Notes: generated by a model from the letters alone, not told the origin. DNA of 64,000 bases from Mycobacterium sp. GA-1841 (GCF_001954135.1 NZ_MBEQ01000088.1:31311-95310), one strand, 5' to 3'; positions 50,618 through 59,727 are shown, counted from the first letter of the stretch. Translations and numbers: made by a program.

Positions 50618-52435
50618 ATGACCAGCCCAGACGCATTTACGTCCGCCCGCACCATCAACACACCGTCCGGTGCCCCCAACCCCGGTCAGCCGGCCTGGAA
50701 CACCCAACGTGGTTCCTCGATGCCGGCCGGCCGGTACCGCAGCTTCGCCGAAGAGGTCCCGGGCGGTAGCCCGGCATTCGGCACCGGCATCCCGTTCGAC
50801 CGCACCTGGCCAGACCGCGTCATCGACACCGCACCCCAGTGGTGTGCGGTCGATCTGCGCGACGGCAACCAGGCCCTGATCGACCCGATGAGCCCCGCGC
50901 GCAAGCGCCGCATGTTCGACCTGCTGGTCCGGATGGGCTACAAGGAGATCGAGGTCGGCTTCCCCTCGGCCAGCCAGACCGACTACGACTTCGTCCGCGA
51001 GATCATCACCGACGGCGCCATCCCCGACGACGTCACCATCCAGGTGCTGACCCAGTGCCGGCCCGAGCTGATCGAGCGCACCTTCGAGGCCTGCGCGGGC
51101 GCCCCGCAGGTGATCGTGCACTTCTACAACTCGACGTCGATCCTGCAGCGCCGCGTGGTGTTCCGCGCCGACCGCGACGCGGTCAAGAAGATCGCCACCG
51201 ACGGCGCACAGATGTGCGTCGAGGAAGCGAAGAAGTACCCCGAGACCCGGTGGCGCTTCGAGTACTCCCCCGAGTCCTACACCGGCACCGAGCTGGAGTA
51301 CGCCGTCGAGGTGTGCAACGCCGTAGCTGACATCGTCAAGCCCACTCCCGAGTGGCCGCTGATCGTCAACCTGCCGGCCACCGTCGAGATGGCCACCCCG
51401 AACGTCTACGCCGACTCGATCGAGTGGATGAGCCGGCATCTGGCTCCTCGTGACTCGATCATCCTGAGCCTGCACCCGCACAACGACCGCGGAACCGGCG
51501 TTGCCGCAGCCGAATTGGGCTACCAAGCGGGTGCCGACCGGATCGAGGGCTGCCTGTTCGGCAACGGTGAGCGCACCGGCAACGTCTGCCTGGTGACGTT
51601 GGGGCTGAACATGTTCAGCCGCGGCGTGGACCCGCAGATCGACTTCTCGAACATCGACGAGATCCGTCGCACCGTCGAATACTGCAACCAGCTGCCGGTG
51701 CACGAACGTCATCCCTACGGTGGTGACCTGGTCTACACCGCGTTCTCCGGTAGCCACCAGGACGCCATCAACAAGGGCCTGGACCAGATGAAGTTCGATG
51801 CCGACGCCGCGGACAAGGATGTCGACGACATCCTGTGGCAGGTGCCCTACCTGCCCATCGACCCCAAGGACGTCGGCCGCACCTACGAGGCCGTGATCCG
51901 GGTGAACTCGCAGTCCGGCAAGGGCGGCGTGGCCTACATCATGAAGGCCGACCATGGCCTGGTGCTGCCGCGGCGGCTGCAGATCGAGTTCAGCCAGGCC
52001 ATCCAGGCGATCACCGATGGCGAGGGCGGCGAGGTGTCGCCCAAGGAGATCTGGGGCGCCTTCTCCGAGGAATACCTGGCGCCGATCACCCCGCTGGAAC
52101 GCATCCGCCAGAAGGTGGTGGCTTCCGAGGTCGACGGCGGCACCGACACCATCACCGCGATCGTGAAGATCGACGGTGTCGAGCGCGAGATCGTCGGCGC
52201 CGGCAACGGCCCGCTGGCGGCGTTCGTCGATGCGCTGGGGGCGATCGGTTACGACATCAACGTGCTGGACTACTCCGAGCACGCCATGTCGTCCGGCGAA
52301 GAGGCCCAGGCCGCGGCGTATGTCGAGGCCTCGATCGGCGGTAGGACCGTCTGGGGCGTCGGTATCGCGACTTCGATCACAACTGCATCACTTCGGGCGG
52401 TCGTATCTGCCGTCAACCGCGCCGCGCGTGCTTAG
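50618..52435 (+). CDS. leuA: 2-Isopropylmalate synthase
   Basis: A 605-aa enzyme that condenses acetyl-CoA with 2-ketoisovalerate, the first committed step of leucine synthesis. The catalytic TIM barrel has CAVDLRDGNQAL (about 70) and LHPHNDRGTG (about 285) with the metal-binding His pair; the C-terminal regulatory domain (about 475-605) gives leucine feedback. It lacks the 57-bp tandem repeats known inside M. tuberculosis leuA. CCCGGAG precedes ATG 50618. Expression should be attenuated by the leader peptide upstream. Orthologue of Rv3710. Confidence 0.96.
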   Translation: MTSPDAFTSARTINTPSGAPNPGQPAWNTQRGSSMPAGRYRSFAEEVPGGSPAFGTGIPFDRTWPDRVIDTAPQWCAVDLRDGNQALIDPMSPARKRRMFDLLVRMGYKEIEVGFPSASQTDYDFVREIITDGAIPDDVTIQVLTQCRPELIERTFEACAGAPQVIVHFYNSTSILQRRVVFRADRDAVKKIATDGAQMCVEEAKKYPETRWRFEYSPESYTGTELEYAVEVCNAVADIVKPTPEWPLIVNLPATVEMATPNVYADSIEWMSRHLAPRDSIILSLHPHNDRGTGVAAAELGYQAGADRIEGCLFGNGERTGNVCLVTLGLNMFSRGVDPQIDFSNIDEIRRTVEYCNQLPVHERHPYGGDLVYTAFSGSHQDAINKGLDQMKFDADAADKDVDDILWQVPYLPIDPKDVGRTYEAVIRVNSQSGKGGVAYIMKADHGLVLPRRLQIEFSQAIQAITDGEGGEVSPKEIWGAFSEEYLAPITPLERIRQKVVASEVDGGTDTITAIVKIDGVEREIVGAGNGPLAAFVDALGAIGYDINVLDYSEHAMSSGEEAQAAAYVEASIGGRTVWGVGIATSITTASLRAVVSAVNRAARA

Positions 52436-52486
52436 CTGACGTCGGCGTAGACCACTGCGCCTGACGTCAAAGGCAAGGAGCGATCC

Positions 52487-52873
52487 ATGGACTGGGGCTC
52501 GACCTGGGATTTCCTGTGGCATTTCCTGATCATCTTCGCCTGGATCGCCTACCTGCTGGTGCTGTTCCAGATCCTCACGGACCTGTTCTGGCGTGATCAC
52601 AAGACGTCGGGCTGGGCCAAGGCCGTGTGGGTGATCTTCCTGATCGTGTTCCCGTGGCTGACCGCGCTGGTCTACCTGATCGCCCGTGGCCGGGGGATGT
52701 CGGAGCGCGCGCAGGCAGCCGCACTCGCGGCCAAGAAGGAGACCGACGACTACATCCGTCAGACGGCAGGGCGGTCCCCGGCTCAGGAGATCGCCGATGC
52801 CAAGGCGTTGTTGGATGCCGGCACCATCAGCCAGGCCGAGTTCGACGGGCTGAAGGCGAAGGCGCTCAGCTAA
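52487..52873 (+). CDS. Small membrane protein with PLDc_N and SHOCT domains
   Basis: A 128-aa protein with two transmembrane helices (about 8-30 and 45-65) of the PLDc_N type (WVIFLIVFPWLTALVYLIARGRGM), a charged linker and a C-terminal SHOCT motif (IADAKALLDAGTISQAEFDGLKAKAL). SHOCT modules mediate protein contacts or oligomer formation. AAGGAG lies upstream of the ATG. Function unknown. Confidence 0.85.
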   Translation: MDWGSTWDFLWHFLIIFAWIAYLLVLFQILTDLFWRDHKTSGWAKAVWVIFLIVFPWLTALVYLIARGRGMSERAQAAALAAKKETDDYIRQTAGRSPAQEIADAKALLDAGTISQAEFDGLKAKALS

Positions 52874-52894
52874 AACACCGCGGCGAGCTGCGAA

Positions 52895-53884
52895 TCAGAA
52901 CAGCGTGTACTGATCGCTCTCGACAGGGGTGTCACAGAACTGTTCGATGTCGGTTCCACCGACGACATGGGCGAGCAGGCCCATGAACGTCTCGTCATCG
53001 AGCAGCGGCACCCCCAACTCCGCGGCCTGGTAGCCCTTGCCCTGATCGGGTGTGGACTCATTGCACAGGACCAGCGACGTCTGCGGATCGACCAGGTCGG
53101 TGTAGGCCAGGCCGGCATGAAGGATGCGCTCGACGAGCTCTTCATGGGTGCGGGCCACCTCTGCCGACAGCGCCACCCGCATACCCTGCACCAGCGGCCG
53201 CCCCGGCACGAAGGCGCCCGGGTTGGCGTACGCACACGGCAGCCGCGACGCCAGCACCTTCAACGGGCGCAGTTCCTCATGGGTGATGTGGCCGTTGGGC
53301 CAGTACCGACGGCTCACCTCCCGCAATGGCAGCCAGACTTTCCGGTCGCGGGCGCGCGCCAATGTGGGTTTGAGGATCTGCGCCAGCACCAGCGCATCGT
53401 CAAGTGCGTCGTGCGGTTTCATCTGGCTCACGCCCCAGTGCGCCGCCAGGGTCTCCAAGCGCAGATTCTCGGTACCCAACGCCAACCGGCGGGCCAGCTC
53501 GACCGTGCACATCACGCTGTCGATCGGCAGCTCTGCCCCCACCAGCTCGGCCTCGGCTGCCAGGAAGCTGTAGTCGAACCCCACGTTGTGGGCGACCAGC
53601 GTCCGTCCCCGCAGGACGTCGCTCAACTCCTCGACCACATCGCCGAAGGTCGGCTGACCTTCCAACATGTCGGCGGTCAGTCCGTGGACGTGGGTGGGCC
53701 CGGGGTCCACCCCCGGGTTCAGCAAGGTGGCGACGCTGCGCTCGACATTGCCGTCGTCGCCGACTGCCAGCGCGGCGACGCTGACGATGCGCGCCTGCCC
53801 GGGCCGGAACCCGGTCGTCTCGACGTCGACGACGGCCCAGCCCGCGCCCGGCTCGTCTGCCGGTCTGCCCCACGTGCTGCTCAT
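52895..53884 (-). CDS. dnaQ: DEDDh 3'-5' exonuclease with BRCT domain (DnaQ-like)
   Basis: A 329-aa protein. The N-terminal exonuclease (about 15-185) has ExoI DVETTG, ExoII HNVGFDYSFL and ExoIII HDALDDALV, so it should be active. The C-terminal part contains a BRCT-like module (GMRVALSAEVARTHEELVERI and GKGYQAAELGVPLLDDETFMGLL). It is annotated dnaQ in M. tuberculosis (Rv3711c), but in mycobacteria proofreading is mainly done by the DnaE1 PHP domain, so it is probably a repair nuclease. ATG 53884. Divergent from murT. Confidence 0.9.
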   Translation of the reverse strand: MSSTWGRPADEPGAGWAVVDVETTGFRPGQARIVSVAALAVGDDGNVERSVATLLNPGVDPGPTHVHGLTADMLEGQPTFGDVVEELSDVLRGRTLVAHNVGFDYSFLAAEAELVGAELPIDSVMCTVELARRLALGTENLRLETLAAHWGVSQMKPHDALDDALVLAQILKPTLARARDRKVWLPLREVSRRYWPNGHITHEELRPLKVLASRLPCAYANPGAFVPGRPLVQGMRVALSAEVARTHEELVERILHAGLAYTDLVDPQTSLVLCNESTPDQGKGYQAAELGVPLLDDETFMGLLAHVVGGTDIEQFCDTPVESDQYTLF

Positions 53885-53945
53885 GTTGGCCAGGATGGCA
53901 CGTGAGCCCGACAACCTCGGTCGGCGTCACTGCGTGTCGTGCACC

Positions 53946-53951
53946 TAAAAT
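53946..53951 (+). promoter_or_regulatory. Leaderless -10 box TAAAAT of murT-gatD
   Basis: TAAAAT, a near-consensus -10, lies 7 nt before the murT ATG at 53959. Confidence 0.65.
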
Positions 53952-53958
53952 CGCCGGA

Positions 53959-55179
53959 ATGCTGACCCTTCGTGGGCGTGCCGCGCTGGCCGCCGGAGCA
54001 ACCGCACGCTGGGCGTCGCGGGTCACCGGCCGTGGCGCAGGCGCGATGATCGGTGGCCTGGTGGCGATGACGCTGGACCGCTCGATCCTGCGTCAACTGG
54101 GCCAGGGCCGTCGCAGCGTCGTGGTGACCGGCACCAACGGTAAGTCGACCACCACCCGGATGACCGCGGCCGCATTGGCCACGCTCGGTGAGGTGGCCAG
54201 TAACTCCGAAGGCGCCAACATGGATGCCGGCCTGGTGGCGGCGCTGGCCGCAGCCCGCGAGGCCTCGTTGGCGGCGCTCGAGGTCGACGAGATGCACGTC
54301 CCGCACGTGTCGGACGCGGTGGACCCCTCGGTGATCGTGCTGCTGAACCTGTCGCGCGATCAGCTGGACCGGGTCGGTGAGATCAACCACATCGAACGCA
54401 CGTTGCGCGGCGGGCTGGCCCGGCATCGCGACGCGGTCATCGTGGCCAACTGCGACGACGTGCTGATGACCTCGGCTGCCTACGACAGCCCCAACGTGGT
54501 GTGGGTGGCCGCCGGCGGCAGCTGGGCCGGTGATTCGGTGAGCTGTCCGCGCTCGGGCGAGATCATCGTGCGCGACGGACGTGACTGGTATTCGACAGGC
54601 AGTGACTTCAAGCGGCCCAGCCCGCAGTGGTGGTTCGACGACACCCACATCTACGGCCCGGACGGTCTGGTCCTGCCGATGACGCTTTCTCTGCCGGGGA
54701 CCGTCAACCGCGGTAACGCCACCCAGGCGGTCGCCGCCGCCGTCGCGCTCGGAGCGGACCCGGCTCGCGCGGTGGCCGCGGTGTCCGGGGTTGACGAGGT
54801 CGCCGGCCGCTATCGCACGGTGCAGATCGGCTCGCACACCGCCCGAATCCTGTTGGCCAAGAATCCCGCCGGGTGGCAGGAAGCGTTGTCCATGGTCGAC
54901 AAGCACGGGGCCGGGGTGGTCATCTCGGTCAACGGCCAGGTTCCCGACGGAGAGGATCTGTCGTGGTTGTGGGATGTCCGATTCGAGCACTTTGACGACA
55001 CGGTCGTCGTCGCCGCCGGTGAGCGCGGCACCGATCTGGCGGTACGGCTCGGCTACGCCGGCGTCGAGCACTCGCTGGTACACGACACCGTCGCCGCGAT
55101 CGAGAGCTGCCCGCCCGGGCATGTCGAGGTGATCGCCAACTACACCGCGTTCCTGCAACTGAATCGGCGGATCTCGTGA
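53959..55179 (+). CDS. murT: Lipid II isoglutaminyl synthase subunit MurT
   Basis: A 406-aa Mur ligase-like subunit which, with GatD, amidates the D-Glu of lipid II to D-isoglutamine. The ATP loop is VVTGTNGKSTTTRM (about 55-67), followed by EVDEMHVPHV and the C-terminal DUF1727 domain (about 285-390). The zinc-ribbon position shows SCPRSGE and STGSDFKRPSPQWW: only one of the four Cys of the Firmicute ribbon remains. The stop overlaps the gatD start by 4 nt. Orthologue of Rv3712. Confidence 0.92.
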   Translation: MLTLRGRAALAAGATARWASRVTGRGAGAMIGGLVAMTLDRSILRQLGQGRRSVVVTGTNGKSTTTRMTAAALATLGEVASNSEGANMDAGLVAALAAAREASLAALEVDEMHVPHVSDAVDPSVIVLLNLSRDQLDRVGEINHIERTLRGGLARHRDAVIVANCDDVLMTSAAYDSPNVVWVAAGGSWAGDSVSCPRSGEIIVRDGRDWYSTGSDFKRPSPQWWFDDTHIYGPDGLVLPMTLSLPGTVNRGNATQAVAAAVALGADPARAVAAVSGVDEVAGRYRTVQIGSHTARILLAKNPAGWQEALSMVDKHGAGVVISVNGQVPDGEDLSWLWDVRFEHFDDTVVVAAGERGTDLAVRLGYAGVEHSLVHDTVAAIESCPPGHVEVIANYTAFLQLNRRIS

Positions 55180-55886
55180 AGACTGTGCAGATTGGCCTGG
55201 TCCTGCCCGACGTGATGGGCACCTACGGAGACAGCGGCAATGCGGTGGTCCTACGAGAGCGGTTGCGGCTGCGTGGGATTGATGCCGAGATCATAGAGAT
55301 CACGCTGGCCGATCCGGTGCCCGACTCGCTGGACCTCTACACCCTCGGCGGCGCCGAGGACTACGCGCAACGGCTGGCCACGAAACACCTGATCCGTTAT
55401 CCCGGTCTGCAGCGGGCGGCTTCGCGGGGAGCGCCGGTACTGGCCATCTGTGCGGCCATCCAGGTGCTCGGCCACTGGTATGAGACCTCGGCCGGCGAGC
55501 GGGTGGAGGGCGTCGGACTGCTCGACGTCACCACCTCACCACAAGAGACCCGCACCATCGGCGAGGTGGCATCGAAGCCACTGCCGGCCGGGCTCACCCA
55601 ACCGCTCACCGGGTTCGAAAACCACCGTGGCGGAACGGTTCTCGGTGCCGACGCCAAGCCGCTGGCCGCCGTCACCAAAGGCGCGGGCAACCGCTCGGGC
55701 GACGGCTACGACGGCGCGGTTCAAGGCAGCGTGGTCGCCACCTACCTGCACGGCCCATGCCTGGCGCGCAATCCGGAACTGGCCGACCACCTGCTCTCTC
55801 AGGTGGTGGGCGACCTGCCCGCACTCGAACTGCCCGAGGTCGATCTGCTTCGCCGCGAACGGCTCGCGGCTCCGCGCCGGGTCTAG
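55176..55886 (+). CDS. gatD: Lipid II isoglutaminyl synthase glutamine amidotransferase GatD
   Basis: A 236-aa class I glutamine amidotransferase that releases ammonia from glutamine for MurT. The nucleophile Cys92 sits in LAICAAIQVLG, and the catalytic His in YLHGPCLARN (about 193). Start DVMGTYGDSGNAVVL (about 12) is characteristic of the CobB/CobQ-like family, explaining the older name cobQ2 (Rv3713). GTG start overlaps murT by 4 nt (GTGA). Together they supply amidated precursors for cross-linking by enzymes such as PonA2. Confidence 0.93.
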   Translation: MKTVQIGLVLPDVMGTYGDSGNAVVLRERLRLRGIDAEIIEITLADPVPDSLDLYTLGGAEDYAQRLATKHLIRYPGLQRAASRGAPVLAICAAIQVLGHWYETSAGERVEGVGLLDVTTSPQETRTIGEVASKPLPAGLTQPLTGFENHRGGTVLGADAKPLAAVTKGAGNRSGDGYDGAVQGSVVATYLHGPCLARNPELADHLLSQVVGDLPALELPEVDLLRRERLAAPRRV

Positions 55887-56455
55887 ACGCAATCCTGCAC
55901 CGAAAGTGACGTCAGGGTCGCTCTCCCGGACGAGCAACGACCATGACGTCACTTTCGCCGAAATACCGGTCGACAGAAGTTCTTGAACCGTCCGCTAAGC
56001 GGACAAAGTCGGCGCCTGTGTAAACGCTGTGATTGCCCGTGGGCATTTCCCGCTGCTGTTAGGTCGACCAGCTTTCGCACGTGGTGTAGCTGTCGTCACA
56101 AATAGTCAGCTAACCGACCTGCGTCACAGGATGGTCTAGTTACCGGCCAGTATGGACTAAATGGTCGACCAAATGTACCGAGGCAAGCTAACTAACGACG
56201 GAGGCTGACACTTTCCCTCCCGGCGCCGGCCGAGTGCTTTCGGTTGCAAATATCAGATGGCTTCATACGTTTGCTGACAATGACGGGAACCGCTCGCTTG
56301 GGCCGTTTATAGCTAACTAACACCGATTGGCGATGATTCGACCCTGTCTCACCATGTGGACGATCTATGGTCTTGACGTGCACTTATGGAGTAGTTCTTT
56401 ATTACTCTCAGGTAAGTTTCAGGCCTGCGGGTGTTGTTAAGCAAAGGAGAACCCC
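55887..56455. other. Non-coding 569-bp region upstream of the GjpA-like gene
   Basis: No gene is supported here. It is AT-richer than the rest of the window. It contains the gatD terminator palindrome, AGCTAACTAAC at 56186-56196 and 56311-56321 with a related AGCTAACC at 56108, and GGTCGACCA at 56062 and 56163. It is likely a long regulatory region for the downstream surface protein. Confidence 0.7.
55901..55957. terminator. Palindromic terminator (CGAAAGTGACG family)
   Basis: CGAAAGTGACGTCA (55901-55914) and TGACGTCACTTTCG (55944-55957) are perfect 14-bp arms, with inner GGTCG / CGACC pairing. It lies 14 nt after gatD. The outer arms match the palindrome at 22376-22432. Confidence 0.7.
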
Positions 56456-57847
56456 ATGGAAGCTGCCGTTCGCTCATATTTGACGGCCGGTGTCGCGTTG
56501 ACCGGAGCGGCAGTCATCGCCGTCAGCCCGCTCGCGCCCACCCCGACCGACATTCATCTGCCCGCCGTGCCCACATCGTCGGCAGCGGTCACCCTCAATG
56601 CACTGACCAATCCGCTGGAGGTCTGGGCCGAGACGCTGTCGACCGTCGGCACCAACCTGCAGGCACTCGGCGAGCAGCTGACGGCCAATCCGGCTCCGAT
56701 CCTGCAAAAGGTCATCGACAATCAGGTCGGCAATGCGACCGTCGTCGTCGACGCAATCAAGACCTATGGCGACGCGCTCAGCACCATCCTGCAGTCGCTG
56801 CCCGAGAACCTGAAGACTGCCGGCGACCTCATCGCCAAAGGCGAGATCGTCCAGGCCATGGACGGGCTGACACAGGGACTTCTCCCGGCGATCGTCGGCC
56901 TGCTCGACCTGTCCAACAACACTTGGTCCGCGGTCAGCACGACGACGCAGAACATCCAGAACGTGATCAAAGCAATGCCGACACTCGTCCAGTCGGTCGC
57001 CCTGCCCGCACTGTTCCCGGTCCTGTCCGTGGTGAACGGATTGGCCGCCACGGCCGAGGAAGTAGTGAAGGCCGCGAACGCCAGCGATGCCGAGGGAGTC
57101 GCCAACGCCCTGATCAATGCGCCCGCCCACCTCACCGACGCGTTCCTCAACGGCAAGGGCACGATCCTCGGGTTCATCAATGTCCCCGGTGTGTTGTCGC
57201 CGACCTCGCCCTTCGGCTTCCTCGGCAGCGGACCCATCGCCTCCGCGCTCGACCTGCCTAAGACCATCGCGGACCTGCTCAAGCCAAATTCGTTGGCTCC
57301 CAAGCCCACAACCAAATCCGCCGTGGCAAGCACCGCGGCTGTCACCGCGCTGAGCACCGGCGTCTCCGCCCGTAGCGTCACGCTCAGCCTCCCGGCCGCG
57401 GGCACCACGACGGATACGACCGAGGCCGCGGGCAGCGCAGCACCTGACACCGCGGCTGCAGCGGCGGACGACACCACGACCGCTGCTGAGGCACCGGCCG
57501 ATACCGTGAAAGACACTGGCACCGAAGCCGATGACAGCACCGACGCGGCCACCGAAGCCGCGGCAGGTGCCGACGATTCGACCACCGTCCAGAAGTCGCG
57601 CATCAACGCCAAGAGCACGGCGAAGTCCCTTCGCGTCGACATCAAGGATGCGGCGAAGCGGATCAGTGCGAAGTTCAGCGGCAAAGATGCCAAGAACGCA
57701 AGCAGCACGGATGGCGCGTCAACCGGTTCGAGCACGGAGTCGAGCAGTGCAGGCAGTGCCGGCAGCGCGGGCAGCTCGAAAGCTGCGGGCAAGAAGCACG
57801 CCTCCAGCAGCAAGTCTCACCGCAAGAGCCGCTCCAGCCACGACTGA
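56456..57847 (+). CDS. Putative surface/outer-membrane protein, GjpA-like
   Basis: A 463-aa exported protein. The start MEAAVRSYLTAGVALTGAAVIAVSPLAP is a signal-like segment seen in mycobacterial proteins annotated as outer-membrane porin GjpA. Residues about 40-260 are helical with a repeating amphipathic pattern and near-absence of Cys; residues about 270-463 are a low-complexity Thr/Ala/Asp then Ser/Lys tail. AAGGAGA precedes the ATG. Pore function is inferred from a Gordonia homologue name only. A strong terminator follows, and a long leader region precedes it. Confidence 0.6.
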   Translation: MEAAVRSYLTAGVALTGAAVIAVSPLAPTPTDIHLPAVPTSSAAVTLNALTNPLEVWAETLSTVGTNLQALGEQLTANPAPILQKVIDNQVGNATVVVDAIKTYGDALSTILQSLPENLKTAGDLIAKGEIVQAMDGLTQGLLPAIVGLLDLSNNTWSAVSTTTQNIQNVIKAMPTLVQSVALPALFPVLSVVNGLAATAEEVVKAANASDAEGVANALINAPAHLTDAFLNGKGTILGFINVPGVLSPTSPFGFLGSGPIASALDLPKTIADLLKPNSLAPKPTTKSAVASTAAVTALSTGVSARSVTLSLPAAGTTTDTTEAAGSAAPDTAAAAADDTTTAAEAPADTVKDTGTEADDSTDAATEAAAGADDSTTVQKSRINAKSTAKSLRVDIKDAAKRISAKFSGKDAKNASSTDGASTGSSTESSSAGSAGSAGSSKAAGKKHASSSKSHRKSRSSHD

Positions 57848-57865
57848 CCAGCTCTGACGAAAGTC

Positions 57866-57894
57866 GTTGGGCCCCTTCCCCGAAGGGGCCCAAC
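57866..57894. terminator. Strong bidirectional terminator hairpin
   Basis: GTTGGGCCCCTTC (57866-57878) and GAAGGGGCCCAAC (57882-57894) form a perfect 13-bp stem with a 3-nt loop, between convergent genes (gap 54 nt). GC-rich without a T-tract. Confidence 0.75.
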
Positions 57895-57901
57895 GTGCGC
57901 T

Positions 57902-58636
57902 TCAGGGCACAGCGCGTTGGGTACCGGTGGCGAACGGGTCGACGGCCGTAGCGATGCGCGCGGCGGCATCGGCGAGAATCGGCTCACCATGACCGAAACC
58001 GGCCCGCTGCGCGCCCGTTTCGACCAGCCGCGTCACCGATTGGGCCAGCTCGGTCCGGTCGACATTGAACACCCCGAGGATCACCTGGCCGTTGAATTCC
58101 GCGACCACGTCCCCGGTCAACACCGCATCGGCAGCCGGCAGATGAAGCGCGATGCTGCCCGGGGTGTGCCCGGGCACGCCGATCACCCTTGCACCGTCGG
58201 CGAAGTCGAGCACATCGCCGTCACGAACTTCCAGGTCGACGCGGCATGACGGGCCGTGCGGTGCCGCGTCGAAGTCGGGTCGCAATGTCCGCTCGGACTC
58301 GGTGAGTACCGGTAGCGGGCCCGGCCGTTCGCCGCGCACGTAGGCCGCGTCGGCTGCACCGGCGACGACTTCGACATCGGACCAGTCGGCGATCTCGGCC
58401 GCCGCACCGCAGTGATCCTCGTGAAAATGGGTCAGCACAATGCGTTTGACGTGGATGCGCCGCAGGCCGAGATCGGTGAGAGCGTCGGCGATCAGGTCGG
58501 CACTGTCTGGCCAGCCGGTGTCGATCAGGGTGACGCCGTCGGGCTCGGTCCACAGATAACTGTTGAGCAGGTGGGCCTGACCGCCCGGGATGCGCAGCCG
58601 GTACAGCGAATCCGTCATCTGAAGTAGGTCAGGCAC
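57902..58636 (-). CDS. MBL-fold hydrolase (glyoxalase II-like)
   Basis: A 244-aa metallo-beta-lactamase-fold protein. Metal motif THFHEDHCG (about 69-77), PGHTPGS (about 153) and TGDVVAE (about 173), plus GHGEPI near the end, are intact. The family includes glyoxalase II and lactonases; substrate is unknown. GTG 58636 is chosen over ATG 58618 because TAGCGT (58648-58643) lies 6 nt upstream. Confidence 0.85.
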   Translation of the reverse strand: MPDLLQMTDSLYRLRIPGGQAHLLNSYLWTEPDGVTLIDTGWPDSADLIADALTDLGLRRIHVKRIVLTHFHEDHCGAAAEIADWSDVEVVAGAADAAYVRGERPGPLPVLTESERTLRPDFDAAPHGPSCRVDLEVRDGDVLDFADGARVIGVPGHTPGSIALHLPAADAVLTGDVVAEFNGQVILGVFNVDRTELAQSVTRLVETGAQRAGFGHGEPILADAAARIATAVDPFATGTQRAVP

Positions 58637-58671
58637 GGTTCGACGCTACTCGTCGGCGGGCGAGCTCGCGG

Positions 58672-59283
58672 TCAGGCCATCGCGCGACGGCCCGCCAAGG
58701 CCCGGCCCAGGGTGAGCTCGTCGGCGAACTCGAGGTCCCCGCCCATCGGCAATCCCGAGGCGATGCGGGTGACGGCGAGGCCCGGGATGTCGCGCAGCAT
58801 CCGGACCAGGTAGGTGGCGGTCGCCTCGCCCTCGGTGTTCGGGTCGGTGGCGATGATCACCTCGGCGACGTCGACGCCATCGACGCGTTCGCCGATGCGG
58901 TTGAGCAGCTCACGGATGCGCAGCTGGTCGGGCCCGACGCCGGACAACGGATCCAGCGCCCCACCCAGCACGTGGTAGCGGCCACGGAACTCACGGGTGC
59001 GCTCGACGGCCTGCACATCCTTGGGTTCCTCGACGACGCAGACCAACGAAGCGTCGCGGCGCGGGTCCTTGCAGATCCGGCAACGTTCCTCATCGGACAC
59101 ATTGCCGCACACCGCGCAGAACGTGACGCCATCGCGGATCCGGCCGAGCACCGCCGTCAACCGGTCGATGTCCGGCGGTTCGACGCTGAGCAGATGAAAC
59201 GCGATGCGCTGGGCGCTTTTGGGCCCGATCCCGGGTAGCTTGCCGAGTTCGTCGATCAGATCCTGAACCGGACCTTCAAACAC
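58672..59283 (-). CDS. recR: Recombination mediator RecR
   Basis: A 203-aa protein that acts with RecO/RecF in loading RecA at gaps. It has the N-terminal HhH (LPGIGPKSAQRIAFHLL, about 15), a Cys4 zinc finger (CAVCGNVSDEERCRIC, about 56) and a Toprim domain (VVEEPKDVQAVERT ... GALDPLSGVGPDQL). Length is standard. GTG start shares one base with the ybaB stop, so they are coupled. Orthologue of Rv3715c. Confidence 0.96.
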   Translation of the reverse strand: MFEGPVQDLIDELGKLPGIGPKSAQRIAFHLLSVEPPDIDRLTAVLGRIRDGVTFCAVCGNVSDEERCRICKDPRRDASLVCVVEEPKDVQAVERTREFRGRYHVLGGALDPLSGVGPDQLRIRELLNRIGERVDGVDVAEVIIATDPNTEGEATATYLVRMLRDIPGLAVTRIASGLPMGGDLEFADELTLGRALAGRRAMA

Positions 59284-59615
59284 TAGAGCCCCGGAATCCC
59301 GAGGCCACCCATGCCGCTGGCCAGCGGGCCCAGCCGGCTCTGCGCCAGAGTGGTCACCTGGTTGGACGCGTCGGCCAGGGCGCCGACGATCAGATCCTGC
59401 AGGGTCTCGGGATCGGACGGATCGATGACCTTGGGATCGATGGCGACGGCCACCACCTCACCGCTGCCCTTCACCGTGACCTGCACCAGGCCGCCACCGG
59501 CCTGGCCGTGCACCTCGGAGTTGGCCAGCGCCTCCTGCGCCTCCATGAGCTGCTGTTGCACCTGCTGCGCCTGCGCGAGCAGGGCCGACATGTCGGGCGT
59601 GCCTCCGGGTTGCAT
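59283..59615 (-). CDS. ybaB: YbaB/EbfC nucleoid-associated protein
   Basis: A 110-aa YbaB/EbfC DNA-binding protein, usually dimeric and tweezers-shaped. MSALLAQAQQVQQQLMEAQEAL forms the long first helix, and GGGLVQVTVKGSGEVVAVAIDP the sheet. AAGGGGACC precedes ATG 59615. As in most bacteria it is directly upstream of recR, which supports a role in recombination or DNA organisation. Orthologue of Rv3716c. Confidence 0.93.
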   Translation of the reverse strand: MQPGGTPDMSALLAQAQQVQQQLMEAQEALANSEVHGQAGGGLVQVTVKGSGEVVAVAIDPKVIDPSDPETLQDLIVGALADASNQVTTLAQSRLGPLASGMGGLGIPGL

Positions 59616-59714
59616 GACTGGTCCCCTTGCCGTGTTGGTTGCGTCTTGGTCTCGACTTGGTTGCTCTCGCCTGTCGGCGGCGGTTCGGACCTTCAGCCTA
59701 GTCGGCGCGCGGGC

Positions 59715-59720
59715 TAGCGT
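59715..59720 (+). promoter_or_regulatory. Leaderless -10 box TAGCGT of ami1
   Basis: TAGCGT lies 7 nt before GTG 59728 and decides the amidase start. Confidence 0.55.
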
Positions 59721-59727
59721 GGCGCCC

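Noticed and set aside
50411..52282. 623-codon minus-strand frame across leuA
   Set aside because: Antisense shadow of leuA with His/Arg/Gly-rich composition and no motif.
50618..52435. Internal tandem repeats of leuA as in M. tuberculosis
   Set aside because: The gene was inspected for the 57-bp repeat block; none is present.
56192..56383. 63-codon minus-strand frame in the gap before the GjpA-like gene
   Set aside because: No ribosome site, no codon bias and no recognisable motif; the region looks regulatory.
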